NCBI GenBank assembly: GCA_900637275.1
Contig: LR134362.1
Span: forward strand, 1,426,001-1,490,000
From: [Pasteurella] aerogenes
GTDB taxonomy: Bacteria; Pseudomonadota; Gammaproteobacteria; Enterobacterales; Pasteurellaceae
Direction of reading: 5' to 3'
Length of the DNA stretch: 64,000 bases
A program made the position numbers and the translations under genes. Position 1 is the stretch's first letter; every line of letters begins with the position of its first letter. Below the pieces are notes generated by a model. It saw only the letters and a list, made by a program, of their open reading frames with translations. It made no database searches and was not told where the DNA came from. Positions 24,597-32,441 of this stretch are shown in pieces.

Positions 24597-25850
24597 TTAT
24601 CGAATATCAAAATCAATAATTGGTGATTTATACTTATTATAAACCGCATCTGAAGGCGCTGCTGGAACTTTTTTCGTTCTCGCGACCGCACTTAATGCCG
24701 CTGTACAAATATCATCTGGACCGGAAACTTTCTGATAACCTGAAATCGTTCCGTCTCGATCCAATTGAATTCTAATACGACAAACTTTACCTGCAAAACT
24801 TGGATCTTTCAAGAAACGACGTTGAATTTCTTTCTTGATCACGCCGGCATATTGATCGCCAACTTTGCCACCATCTCCGGCACCCAATCCGGCTCCGCTA
24901 CCTTGACTACCTTGCTTATTCGCATTGCCACCTTTGGAAGCGCTACCGCCACCAATATCGCCGCCATTTAAGAAGTCATCTAATGCAGCCTGTTCTGCTT
25001 TACGTTTTGCTGCGGCATCTGCCTTCGCTTTCGCATCCGCTTTTGCCTTAGCTTCGGCTTTAGCCTTTGCCTCTGCGTCCGCTTTTGCTTTGGCTTCTGC
25101 CTTAGCTTTTGCTTCAGCATCGGCTTTCGCCTTCGCTTCGGCTTTGGCTTTCGCTTCTGCTGCCGCTTTTTCCTTCGCTTCCGCTTTAGCTTTAGCCTCA
25201 GCTTCTGCCTTTTCCTTCGCTTCCGCTTTGGCTTTTGCTTCAGCCTCTGCTTTCGCCTTCGCTTGTTTTGCTGCTTCCGCCGCTTTTGCTTTCGCTTCTT
25301 CTTCCGCCTGTTTTGCCGCTGCAGCTAAACGTTTTGCTTCCGCATCCGCTTTCAATTTCGCGGCTTCCGCTGCTTGTTTAGCTTTGGCTTCTTCCGCTTG
25401 TTTTTGTTTCTCTAAGGCTTCTTGTCTGGCTTTTTCTTCTTGCTGTTTTTTCTGTTGTTCAGCAATTTTTTGTTGGCGCTCTTGTTCTTTTTGTTTTTCT
25501 AATTGTTTTTGTCGCTCTATCGCCTGTTGACGCTCTAATGCTTGTTGGCGTTGTTCTTCCAATTGCGCTTGATCAGGTTGCGGTTCTTCTACCGGTTCAG
25601 GTACGGGTTCCACTTTTTTCGGTTTATCCGTTTGCCCTTTTTTCTGTTGTTGCAAACGTCCCCATTCTTGTGCCGCTGATCCGGTATCCACCATCACAGC
25701 CCCCAACACGTCACCGTCACCTTCTCCGCCTCCCATAATTTCAACACTTTGATAGAGAGAACTTAATATCAACAAAGCAAACAAGATAATATGCATGATG
25801 ATCGAAATCAGAAATGCATCTACACCTTTTTTTTGTCGATTATTCTGCAC
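24597..25850 (-). CDS. tolA: Cell envelope integrity inner-membrane protein TolA
   Basis: TolA connects the TolQR proton-driven motor to TolB-Pal across the periplasm. One transmembrane segment lies at about residues 12-34 (FLISIIMHIILFALLILSS). A very long helical domain II (about 75-300) is made of Lys, Ala, Glu and Gln, and the last part is a near-perfect KAEAKAK/KADAEAK repeat. Domain III at the C-terminus includes RIRIQLDRDGTISGY and two cysteines. The 417-residue length reflects the long repeat. It sits between tolR and tolB. Confidence 0.94.
   Translation of the reverse strand: MQNNRQKKGVDAFLISIIMHIILFALLILSSLYQSVEIMGGGEGDGDVLGAVMVDTGSAAQEWGRLQQQKKGQTDKPKKVEPVPEPVEEPQPDQAQLEEQRQQALERQQAIERQKQLEKQKEQERQQKIAEQQKKQQEEKARQEALEKQKQAEEAKAKQAAEAAKLKADAEAKRLAAAAKQAEEEAKAKAAEAAKQAKAKAEAEAKAKAEAKEKAEAEAKAKAEAKEKAAAEAKAKAEAKAKADAEAKAKAEAKAKADAEAKAKAEAKAKADAKAKADAAAKRKAEQAALDDFLNGGDIGGGSASKGGNANKQGSQGSGAGLGAGDGGKVGDQYAGVIKKEIQRRFLKDPSFAGKVCRIRIQLDRDGTISGYQKVSGPDDICTAALSAVARTKKVPAAPSDAVYNKYKSPIIDFDIR
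25020..25265 (-). repeat. Degenerate coding repeat in tolA
   Basis: About 80 codons encode alternating AEAKAKAEAKAKAD-like blocks. At the DNA level the repeat is broken by synonymous changes (GCTTTAGCC, GCTTTTGCT, GCTTTCGCC), which keeps it stable while allowing length change between strains. Confidence 0.75.
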
Positions 25851-25866
25851 AATATTACCTACTTAA

Positions 25867-26289
25867 TTAAATTGGGTTAGTCATCAATCCAACAGATTTA
25901 ATACCCGCAAGATGTAATAAATTCAATGCCTTAATCACTTCTTCGTAAGGAACATCTTTAGCTCCTCCGACTAAAAACATGGTATTATTATCTTTTTCAA
26001 ATTCTTGTTTGGACATGGCAGTTACCATTTCTTCGGTTAACCCTTCCGTACGCTCTCCACCAATAGAAAGCGCATATTGTCCAATTCCGGAAACTTCTAA
26101 AATCACCGGTACTTTATCTTCATTAGATACATTTTGACTATCTACCGCATCCGGCAATTCCACCTGAACACTTTGGCTGATAATCGGCGCTGTTGCCATA
26201 AAAATCAACAACAACACCAACAATACATCTAAAAAAGGAATAATATTAATCTCTGATTTAATATCACGACGTTTACGACGATAAGACAT
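25867..26289 (-). CDS. tolR: Tol-Pal proton channel subunit TolR
   Basis: TolR is an ExbD-type membrane protein that forms the proton pore with TolQ. I chose ATG 26289 (GAGG ribosome site nine bases upstream), giving MSYRRKRRDIKSEINIIP and then the transmembrane helix FLDVLLVLLLIFMATAP with the essential aspartate near residue 23. A longer frame from 26325 is not needed. Length is 140 residues. A perfect inverted uptake-signal pair lies in the gap to tolQ. Confidence 0.94.
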   Translation of the reverse strand: MSYRRKRRDIKSEINIIPFLDVLLVLLLIFMATAPIISQSVQVELPDAVDSQNVSNEDKVPVILEVSGIGQYALSIGGERTEGLTEEMVTAMSKQEFEKDNNTMFLVGGAKDVPYEEVIKALNLLHLAGIKSVGLMTNPI

Positions 26290-26318
26290 ATTTGCCTCTA
26301 AAAATTCTTTCAAAAGTA

Positions 26319-26339
26319 ACCGCACTTTTAAAGTGCGGT
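26319..26339. repeat. Perfect inverted uptake-signal pair between tolQ and tolR
   Basis: ACCGCACTTT and AAAGTGCGGT stand head to head with a single central base, a 21-base palindrome. In RNA it forms a strong hairpin, but the minus-strand flank lacks a long U tract, so it may only tune expression between tolQ and tolR. Confidence 0.8.
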
Positions 26340-26349
26340 CAAAAATACA

Positions 26350-27039
26350 TTAGTTTTGTTGTGATTTACCAAATGCTTGACGATGTAAAATCGTAGTAAA
26401 TTCATCAATAAAGTTACCGTAGTTTTGCTCTAATTTATTAACGCGTAAACTTAAACGGTTATACGCCATCACAGCAGGAATTGCCGCAAACAAACCGATG
26501 GCAGTCGCAATCAAAGCCTCTGCGATCCCCGGCGCTACCATTTGCAAGGTTGCTTGTTTCGCACCACTTAATGCCATAAAGGCGTGCATAATTCCCCATA
26601 CGGTACCAAATAAACCAATATATGGGCTAATTGACGCGACGGTTGCTAAAAACGGAACACGTGTTTCTAAATCCTCAATTTCACGGTTCATTGCCAAATT
26701 CATGGCACGTGATGTTCCTTGAATAATCGCTTCCGGCGCTTCTGGATTAGCTTGTTTAAGACGGGAAAATTCTTTAAAACCGACAAAGAAAATTTGTTCG
26801 CTGCCAGTTAAGGTATCGCGGCGATTATCTAATCCTTCATATAATTTATTGAGATCTTCGCCAGACCAGAAACGGTCTTCAAACGTGGAAGATTCTTTTA
26901 ACGCTCTGGTTAAAATACGACTACGCTGAATAATGATTGCCCACGAAATAATCGAGAACGAGATCAAAATTAAGATTACAATTTGAACAACAATACTGGC
27001 TTTCAGAAATAATTCCAAAAAGTTCAATTCAGTGGTCAT
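26350..27039 (-). CDS. tolQ: Tol-Pal proton channel subunit TolQ
   Basis: TolQ is an ExbB/MotA-type inner-membrane protein with three transmembrane segments: about residues 17-37 (VQIVILILISFSIISWAII), 133-155 and 165-190. The conserved TVWGIMHAFMALSG and GIAEALIATAIGLFAAIPAVMAYN stretches are present. The length of 229 residues is normal. It is the first tol gene, about 28 bases after ybgC. Confidence 0.96.
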   Translation of the reverse strand: MTTELNFLELFLKASIVVQIVILILISFSIISWAIIIQRSRILTRALKESSTFEDRFWSGEDLNKLYEGLDNRRDTLTGSEQIFFVGFKEFSRLKQANPEAPEAIIQGTSRAMNLAMNREIEDLETRVPFLATVASISPYIGLFGTVWGIMHAFMALSGAKQATLQMVAPGIAEALIATAIGLFAAIPAVMAYNRLSLRVNKLEQNYGNFIDEFTTILHRQAFGKSQQN

Positions 27040-27067
27040 TACGTCACTCCGAGAAATTTATAAACAA

Positions 27068-27469
27068 TTATTTTATTTGAAATTCCGCTTTAATTCCTGC
27101 GGGAATTGCTACCGGCTTCATTTTACCTAGATCCACACAAGCCACTTTTACTGCGCTCTTGCATAAAATCGTTTCATTTCGCTTTAAAGTTTGCACAAAC
27201 CGAATTGTCGCCCCTTTAACTTCTTCGACAAGGGTTTCTACAAGCAATAAATCATCTAATCGTGCCGGATAGCAATAATCTATTTCCATGGTTTTGACCA
27301 CAAACGCCAGTTGCATTTCCGCTAACAATATTTGTTGCGAAAAGCCCAACTGACGTAAATATTCCGTTCTTGCTCGTTCAAAAAAATGCAAATAACGAGC
27401 GTGATAAACAACACCGCCGGCATCAGTGTCTTCATAATATACTCGAATAGGATATGTAAAGATATTCAT
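27068..27469 (-). CDS. ybgC: Acyl-CoA thioesterase YbgC
   Basis: A hotdog-fold thioesterase of the Tol-Pal-associated family. The catalytic aspartate motif YYEDTDAGGVVYHARYLHFFERART is present in the N-terminal third (given here in part: EDTDAGGVVYH at about residues 13-23). The H. influenzae homologue acts on short-chain acyl-CoA substrates. Length is 133 residues. It is the usual first gene of the ybgC-tolQRAB-pal cluster. Confidence 0.94.
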   Translation of the reverse strand: MNIFTYPIRVYYEDTDAGGVVYHARYLHFFERARTEYLRQLGFSQQILLAEMQLAFVVKTMEIDYCYPARLDDLLLVETLVEEVKGATIRFVQTLKRNETILCKSAVKVACVDLGKMKPVAIPAGIKAEFQIK

Positions 27470-27556
27470 TTGTGCATATTACCTGACTAATTGATTATCC
27501 ACTTTTATTAAAAGTGAGAAAATTCGCGTATTTTAGAGCGACATTCTAGGATAAGC

Positions 27557-27600
27557 AAGCCCTAAAGTGCGGTTAAATTTAAAAAAATTTTTTAGGGCTT
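27557..27600 (-). terminator. Hairpin after ybgE
   Basis: AAGCCCTAAA pairs with TTTAGGGCTT around a 24-base loop that contains an uptake signal. It lies 10 bases after the ybgE stop and would end the cyd transcript, though no strong U tract follows. Confidence 0.5.
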
Positions 27601-27610
27601 AAAATTAAGA

Positions 27611-27895
27611 TTAAATCAACTGTGAAAATGTGATGATTAACAAAATGACATAACTCAATAATGGTAAAAAACAGGTTTTCCAAAATGAAGTTCGAATGAC
27701 AAAACCAATGCCATGAATCCACAATGTAATAATCGCCCACATACCCAGTATGATTAAATAAGGTGGGAACGATCGCAATGCGCTAGCAAAACCGTTGACG
27801 TTAAAAAACAAACTGAACGTTAAAGCGATCGCCAAGATGCATGAAAGGGCTCGCCAAGAGCCCTTATTTGTAAATTGGTATAGTGAATTGATCAT
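27611..27895 (-). CDS. ybgE: Cyd operon protein YbgE
   Basis: A small inner-membrane protein encoded with cytochrome bd. I chose ATG 27895, four bases after the cydX stop, giving a 94-residue protein that starts MINSLYQFTNKGSWRALS like YbgE; an in-frame start at 27928 would overlap cydX. Three hydrophobic segments are visible (SCILAIALTFSLFFNVNG, LIILGMWAIITLWIHGIG and FLPLLSYVILLIITFSQLI). Its exact role in the oxidase is not established. Confidence 0.85.
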   Translation of the reverse strand: MINSLYQFTNKGSWRALSCILAIALTFSLFFNVNGFASALRSFPPYLIILGMWAIITLWIHGIGFVIRTSFWKTCFLPLLSYVILLIITFSQLI

Positions 27896-27899
27896 CAAC

Positions 27900-27998
27900 T
27901 TACTCGTCAAATTTACCGGTTTTTTCAATCCCGATAGTAATTACGACACTTAACATGATGGCGAACAAAACACCCACTACCCATAATACATAAAACAT
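27900..27998 (-). CDS. cydX: Cytochrome bd oxidase small subunit CydX
   Basis: A 32-codon gene, too short for usual ORF calls. The product begins MFYVLWVVGVLFAIMLSV and ends IEKTGKFDE: one transmembrane helix and a short charged tail, matching CydX in size, topology and the conserved Tyr/Trp-rich N-terminus. An AAGGAG ribosome site lies 9 bases before the ATG. It lies 23 bases after cydB and 4 before ybgE. CydX stabilises the haem centres of the CydAB oxidase. Confidence 0.93.
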   Translation of the reverse strand: MFYVLWVVGVLFAIMLSVVITIGIEKTGKFDE

Positions 27999-28021
27999 AA
28001 TTTATCTCCTTACTTCATGAA

Positions 28022-29158
28022 CTAGTATAATGAGTTTTTGTTTTCTTCAATAAATTCACTGTCAAGGCGACCAAACATTTTTGCATATGACCAAATAGTG
28101 TAAGCCAATAAGATCACAACAAAAACTAAAGCGAAGCCTAACATCAGAGTCAATGTCCATTGACTTGATGTAGAATCCCACATTAACAAGCTCATTTCAG
28201 GATGCGTAATAGATGGCATCACAAATGGGAACATGGCGATACCGCAGGTGAGAATAATTCCCGCCATAGTCAATGATGAGAAGAAGAAAGCAAACCCGTT
28301 ACGGTTAGCTTTAGACGCTAAGATGTTCAACAATGCACCAACAACAGCTAAGGCCGGGAAGATCCACAATATTGGCATTTCTTTGTAGTTGTTGAACCAT
28401 GCGCCTGCTTGAATCGCCACTTCTTTACCTAAAGGGGAAGTTGGTGCGCTGTGATCAATGACACTAGTGACAACAAAACCATCTTTGAAATATAGCCATA
28501 CACCAGCCAATACAAAGGTAACCAAGGTCACAAAGGCACCTACTTGAGTGATCACGCGAGCGCGGTCACGTAAATCTGCAGTAGTTTTCATTTGTAACCA
28601 GGCGCCACCTTGGGTTGTTAACATAGATAAGCTAATCAAACCGCAAAGTAAGGCAAATGGATTTAACAATTCAAAGAATGAACCGGTGTAAGTCACTTGC
28701 ATGAGTTCATTAAATTCAAATGGTACGCCTTGTAATAAATTACCAAAAGCAACACCAAACACTAATGAAGGCACAAAACCACCAATAAATAGCCCCCAGT
28801 CCCATGCTTTACGCCATGTTGGATTATCAATTTTAGCACGATATTCAAATCCAACCGGACGGAAGAACAATGCGGCAAGTACAAGGATCATCGCAATGTA
28901 AAAACCAGAGAAAGAGGTGGCATAAACAATCGGCCATGCAGCAAACATCGCACCGCCGGCGGTTAATAACCAAACTTGGTTACCATCCCAATGTGGTGCA
29001 ATTGAGTTGATCATAATACGTTTTTCTACTTCTTTTTTACCGGCAAACGGTAATAAGTTTAAAACGCCCATATCAAATCCATCAGTTACTGCAAACCCAA
29101 TAAGCAATACACCGACTAAGATCCACCAAACAAAACGTAGAAATTCATAATCAATCAT
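28022..29158 (-). CDS. cydB: Cytochrome bd ubiquinol oxidase subunit II
   Basis: The second large subunit of the high-affinity quinol oxidase. It is an integral membrane protein with about eight to nine hydrophobic helices. The N-terminal FVWWILVGVLLIGFAVTDG and GFDMGVLNLLPFAG (about residues 27-40) and the PHWDGNQVWLLTAGGAMFAA region are diagnostic. The length of 378 residues is normal. It follows cydA by 14 bases. Confidence 0.96.
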   Translation of the reverse strand: MIDYEFLRFVWWILVGVLLIGFAVTDGFDMGVLNLLPFAGKKEVEKRIMINSIAPHWDGNQVWLLTAGGAMFAAWPIVYATSFSGFYIAMILVLAALFFRPVGFEYRAKIDNPTWRKAWDWGLFIGGFVPSLVFGVAFGNLLQGVPFEFNELMQVTYTGSFFELLNPFALLCGLISLSMLTTQGGAWLQMKTTADLRDRARVITQVGAFVTLVTFVLAGVWLYFKDGFVVTSVIDHSAPTSPLGKEVAIQAGAWFNNYKEMPILWIFPALAVVGALLNILASKANRNGFAFFFSSLTMAGIILTCGIAMFPFVMPSITHPEMSLLMWDSTSSQWTLTLMLGFALVFVVILLAYTIWSYAKMFGRLDSEFIEENKNSLY

Positions 29159-29172
29159 AGTTAGGCTCCTGC

Positions 29173-30738
29173 TTATTTAGATGATTGTTCAAAATAGTAA
29201 CGGCCGGTTTTTAATGCGCTTGGACCTAAACGACCATATTTGAACATCAAATACATTTCAATCACAAGGAATACGGTATAAAGTGCGCAAATCAAACCGA
29301 TAGACAACCAAAGATCACCTGTGGTTAAATTAGATGCTGCCACACCTACCGGCAACACATCATAAATCGCCCAAGGTTGACGTCCGTATTCGGCTAAGAA
29401 CCAACCGCTCTCAATCGCAATCCATGGAAGTGGAATACCCCATAATAATGCTCTGAGTAATAATGGACTTCTTCCCACGGTTTTACGTACATTTTGTACC
29501 GCTGCGGCTAATACTAAGATCAAAATTAAACCACCAGCAGCCATCATCACACGGAATGCCCAGAATGTTGGACCAACGTTAGGAATGGTATCTGCTGCGG
29601 CTTGCTTAATTTGTTCTTCTGTCGCATCAACGACATTATCAGTATAGCGTTTTAATAACAAACCGAAGCCTAAATCTTTTTGCACAGCACTAAATTGCGC
29701 TTTGGTTTCTTCGCTTACTTGACCATTGGCTTTTTTCTCGGCTTTTAATTGTTGTAATAAACCGTATGCGGTAATACCGGAACGAACACGTTCTTCATTA
29801 CGTGCTTGCAAATCCACAAGACCGGTAAATTGTTTATCGAAGGAACGAGTGACAATAATACCTGCCGCATAAGGGATTTGAATAGCAAAATCATTTTTTT
29901 GCTCCGCTTGGTTAGGAATAACTGCTAAATTCCAACTTGCTGGAGCTGGTTGAGTATGCCATTCCCCTTCCATTGCTGCTAATTTCACTGGTTGGGTTTG
30001 ACCAATTTCATAACCAGATTCATCACCCATGACTAAAACTGTCAATACCGCAATGGTACCAAACACAGATGCCACAGAAAAAGAACGTTTAGCAAACCCG
30101 ATATCACGACCTTTTAGAATATAGTAAGCACTAATTCCTAAAACAAAGACCGCACCGGATACATAGCCTGCTGATAAGGTATGTAAGAATTTACTTTGTG
30201 CAACCGGATTTAACCAAAGCTCCATAAAGCTGGTCATTTCCATACGCATGGTTTCAAAGTTGAATTCGGAACCGACAGGGTTTTGCATCCAACCATTTGC
30301 GACCAAAATCCACATAGCTGACAAATTGGAACCAAAAGCAACACAGTAAGTTGCTAATAAGTGTTTACCTTTAGATAAACGGTCCCATCCAAAGAAGAAT
30401 AGTCCCACGAAAGTTGACTCAAGGAAAAATGCCAATAATGCTTCAATCGCAAGCGGTGCACCAAAAATGTCACCAACATAATGAGAATAATAGGACCAGT
30501 TAGTACCAAATTGGAATTCCATTGTGATACCAGTGGTCACACCTAGAGCAAAGTTAATACCAAATAACTTACCCCAGAATTTTGTCATATCTTTATATAC
30601 TTCTTTGCCTGTGGTCACATAAAGTGTTTCCATTATGACTAGGATAAATGACAATCCTAGTGTTAATGGCACAAACAAAAAGTGATATAACGCAGTTAAT
30701 GCAAACTGCAATCGAGAGAGTTCAACAACGTCTAACAT
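29173..30738 (-). CDS. cydA: Cytochrome bd ubiquinol oxidase subunit I
   Basis: CydA carries haems b558, b595 and d and the quinol site of the oxygen-scavenging oxidase. Features seen are LSRLQFALTALYHFLFVPLT with the haem-ligand histidine, GVTTGITMEFQFGTNW, and the periplasmic Q loop with FAIQIPYAAG and IVTRSFDKQFTGL. The length of 521 residues is standard. An AAGGAGCTGAG ribosome site precedes the ATG. The cydABX-ybgE order and adjacency to tol genes are shared by many Gammaproteobacteria. Confidence 0.96.
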   Translation of the reverse strand: MLDVVELSRLQFALTALYHFLFVPLTLGLSFILVIMETLYVTTGKEVYKDMTKFWGKLFGINFALGVTTGITMEFQFGTNWSYYSHYVGDIFGAPLAIEALLAFFLESTFVGLFFFGWDRLSKGKHLLATYCVAFGSNLSAMWILVANGWMQNPVGSEFNFETMRMEMTSFMELWLNPVAQSKFLHTLSAGYVSGAVFVLGISAYYILKGRDIGFAKRSFSVASVFGTIAVLTVLVMGDESGYEIGQTQPVKLAAMEGEWHTQPAPASWNLAVIPNQAEQKNDFAIQIPYAAGIIVTRSFDKQFTGLVDLQARNEERVRSGITAYGLLQQLKAEKKANGQVSEETKAQFSAVQKDLGFGLLLKRYTDNVVDATEEQIKQAAADTIPNVGPTFWAFRVMMAAGGLILILVLAAAVQNVRKTVGRSPLLLRALLWGIPLPWIAIESGWFLAEYGRQPWAIYDVLPVGVAASNLTTGDLWLSIGLICALYTVFLVIEMYLMFKYGRLGPSALKTGRYYFEQSSK

Positions 30739-31206
30739 CTCAGCTCCTTGTAAATGCTACAAGTCCTTCAATTATGATTACCCAAGTAATCACCCCCATA
30801 TTACCTTCTCCAAGATTTTTTCTTATCTTAAGGTCAAGCGACTGAATTATCTTCACAATTATCACTGACAAAATAAACATTATTTGTTATTCATACCAGT
30901 TAATCATTATAAAAATAACCCAAGATCGTTCCGTATTCTACTACTAAAAATAAGGATAAAAAATAGCAAAAATGACGTACTGATCACATTTTTTAGATTT
31001 AAATCAAAAATAATCCCAAAGGTGCATCGCCAGATCTATTGATGCGGGTCAAATTATAAATTTTATTAACATTTTTACAACATTTATTATTCCTAAGATC
31101 ACAATTTTTGAATAAAAGCGGTTTAACTACTAGACATCATATCGATATTCTGTTAACTTCCTTCACGCTTATTTCTTATTTAATTTTTCATATAAAGGTG
31201 ATTAGG
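30739..31206. promoter_or_regulatory. Divergent control region of cydA and the DUF5339-like gene
   Basis: These 468 bases hold no gene I can support. At 30994-31007 lies TAGAT-TTAA-ATCAA, one base from the FNR consensus TTGAT-N4-ATCAA. At 30970-30991 lies a CRP-like site whose right half GATCACATTT is perfect and left half AAATGACGTA is poor. A GCATC/GATGC hairpin follows near 31025-31047. Oxygen control of cydAB by FNR and ArcA is known in relatives, but the sites are about 250 bases from the cydA start, so their target is uncertain. Confidence 0.5.
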
Positions 31207-31557
31207 GTGTTTATAAATAAAATAACAACATTTGCTTTCGTTGTTGCCACTGGTGTTTTGATGGCAGTAGGAAGCGAACCCGCCATTGCAAAAGCGGACC
31301 TAACAAAGGCACAAGCAACGCAAAATAATACGGTTGCCGCATTGCCTCAACAGTGTGAACAATTGTTCAAAGCAACCGAGAGCTTAATTGCAGAAGCTGA
31401 AAAACAACCGGGTACGCATACCCAGTTAAATAAAATTAAAAGTAAGCTAAATCAAAGTAAACAGCAAATTCTAGAAATGGAATTGGCGACGCAAATTAAA
31501 AGTTGTGATGTTGGTTTAGCTAGACTGGCTTCCAAGCAAAATGATGCAACTAACTAA
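31207..31557 (+). CDS. Small secreted DUF5339-like protein
   Basis: The likely start is GTG 31207, six bases after an AAGGTG sequence; it gives a 116-residue protein with a clear Sec signal (ITTFAFVVATGVLMAVG, cleavage near AIAKA). An in-frame start at 31108 would place 33 odd residues before the signal. The mature part is helical and lysine/glutamine rich, with two cysteines 50 residues apart (QCEQLFKATES and SCDVGLARLAS). The pattern matches the lipoprotein at 37640, so both seem to be DUF5339 paralogues. Function unknown. Confidence 0.72.
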   Translation: MFINKITTFAFVVATGVLMAVGSEPAIAKADLTKAQATQNNTVAALPQQCEQLFKATESLIAEAEKQPGTHTQLNKIKSKLNQSKQQILEMELATQIKSCDVGLARLASKQNDATN

Positions 31558-31562
31558 TTTCT

Positions 31563-31586
31563 AAAACCACCGCTAAGGTGGTTTTT
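31563..31586 (+). terminator. Terminator of the DUF5339-like gene
   Basis: AAAACCACC pairs exactly with GGTGGTTTT around GCTAA and is followed by T. It begins 6 bases after the stop. Confidence 0.88.
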
Positions 31587-31608
31587 CATTGTCCGCCACA
31601 TAAGATGT

Positions 31609-31641
31609 AAAAAAGCTTGCTAATCAAATAGCAAGCTTTTT
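31609..31641 (-). terminator. Terminator of hpt
   Basis: AAAAGCTTGCTA and TAGCAAGCTTTT form a 12-base perfect stem with a six-base loop. A and T tracts on both sides allow action on either strand. The hpt stop is 31 bases away. Confidence 0.85.
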
Positions 31642-31671
31642 GTTCGGAATTCAATAAACAGGAAAATACCA

Positions 31672-32211
31672 TTATTCCTGTAAAATCACTTTTCCGATAT
31701 AACCTAAATTGCGATGGCGCTGAGCATAATCAATTCCATATCCCACCACAAATTCATCAGGAATGGTAAATCCTACCCAATCCACTGGCACTTCCACTTC
31801 GCGGCGAGAAGGTTTATCTAATAAGGTACAAATTGCCAACGACGCCGGATCTCGTAATAACAAGATCTCACGCACTTTTTGCAAGGTATAACCAGTATCA
31901 ATAATATCCTCTACAATCAACACGTGTTCATGACGAATATCACCTTCCAAATCTTTACTGATTTTCACGTCATGATTGGTCGTCATACCACTACCATAAC
32001 TTGCTGTCGTCATAAATTCAATTTCCACCGGCAATTTAATCTCGCGAACCAAATCTGCCATAAACATAAAAGAACCGCGCAAAAGTCCAACAACAATTAA
32101 TTTATCTATTTGTTTGTGTTGGTAAAATTGAGTAATTTCCGCGCCAAGAGATTGAATGCGAGAACGAACATCTTGTTCGGAAATTAAAATATCTACAGAA
32201 TGTTTTTTCAT
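31672..32211 (-). CDS. hpt: Hypoxanthine phosphoribosyltransferase
   Basis: A purine-salvage enzyme that makes IMP (and GMP) from hypoxanthine (and guanine) with PRPP. The PRPP-binding loop is VLIVEDIIDTGYTL at about residues 97-110, preceded by VGLLRGSFMFMADLVR. The length of 179 residues is standard. It is monocistronic, ended by the strong hairpin at 31609-31641. No PurR-like box was seen upstream. Confidence 0.95.
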   Translation of the reverse strand: MKKHSVDILISEQDVRSRIQSLGAEITQFYQHKQIDKLIVVGLLRGSFMFMADLVREIKLPVEIEFMTTASYGSGMTTNHDVKISKDLEGDIRHEHVLIVEDIIDTGYTLQKVREILLLRDPASLAICTLLDKPSRREVEVPVDWVGFTIPDEFVVGYGIDYAQRHRNLGYIGKVILQE

Positions 32212-32261
32212 TATAAATGACCTTTCAATATCAGGTTTAGGTAATCGGCGCCTATTGTAGC

Positions 32262-32293
32262 AAAAAAAAGGCTGAAGTTTAAACCTCAGCCTT
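32262..32293 (-). terminator. Terminator of the small RNA
   Basis: An eight-base stem AAGGCTGA/TCAGCCTT with a ten-base loop and eight U at the end. No protein gene ends near it: tldE stops 149 bases upstream. Confidence 0.88.
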
Positions 32294-32386
32294 CAAATAC
32301 CCTAACGAATTTACTTTCTACTCTACTTGTTTGAGTGTACTTTGCGACAGAAAGAAATTTCTTTTTCCCGGCAATGTGTAACAAGC
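32262..32386 (-). ncRNA. Candidate Fur-repressed small RNA (RyhB-like)
   Basis: A gene of about 125 bases between hpt and tldE, with no protein gene in it. It starts just after a near-consensus promoter and ends at a strong intrinsic terminator (AAGGCTGA paired with TCAGCCTT, then eight T). Near the 5' end it contains CACATTGC (complement at 32371-32378), identical to the pairing core of enterobacterial RyhB as I remember it, and then a small AAAGAAATTTCTTT palindrome. The Fur box on its promoter predicts expression in iron limitation. H. influenzae has a Fur-controlled RNA, HrrF; I cannot confirm that this is its orthologue. Confidence 0.72.
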
Positions 32387-32392
32387 CATGCT

Positions 32393-32435
32393 ATTCTATC
32401 TACGCCCAATACATTTGTCAATGATAATTATTTGC
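32393..32435 (-). promoter_or_regulatory. Small-RNA promoter overlapped by a Fur box
   Basis: On the minus strand TTGACA (32421-32416), 17 bases, TAGAAT (32398-32393). The Fur box spans 32435-32417: GCAAATAATTATCATTGAC matches 14 of 19 positions of the classic Fur consensus and covers the whole -35 box except its last base, so iron-loaded Fur should block RNA polymerase. Confidence 0.8.
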
Positions 32436-32441
32436 ATTTAC

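Noticed and set aside
24925..25530. 201-codon plus-strand frame opposite tolA
   Set aside because: It mirrors the Lys/Ala/Glu repeat of tolA, giving an Ala/Phe/Ser-rich low-complexity product with no domain or ribosome site.
31108..31206. Upstream ATG start for the secreted DUF5339-like protein
   Set aside because: It would place 33 residues in front of a typical Sec signal; GTG 31207 has the better ribosome site.
32320..32389. 23-codon frame inside the small RNA (ATG GCT TGT ...)
   Set aside because: The ATG lies at or before the expected transcription start and has no ribosome site; it also runs through the RNA's structured part.
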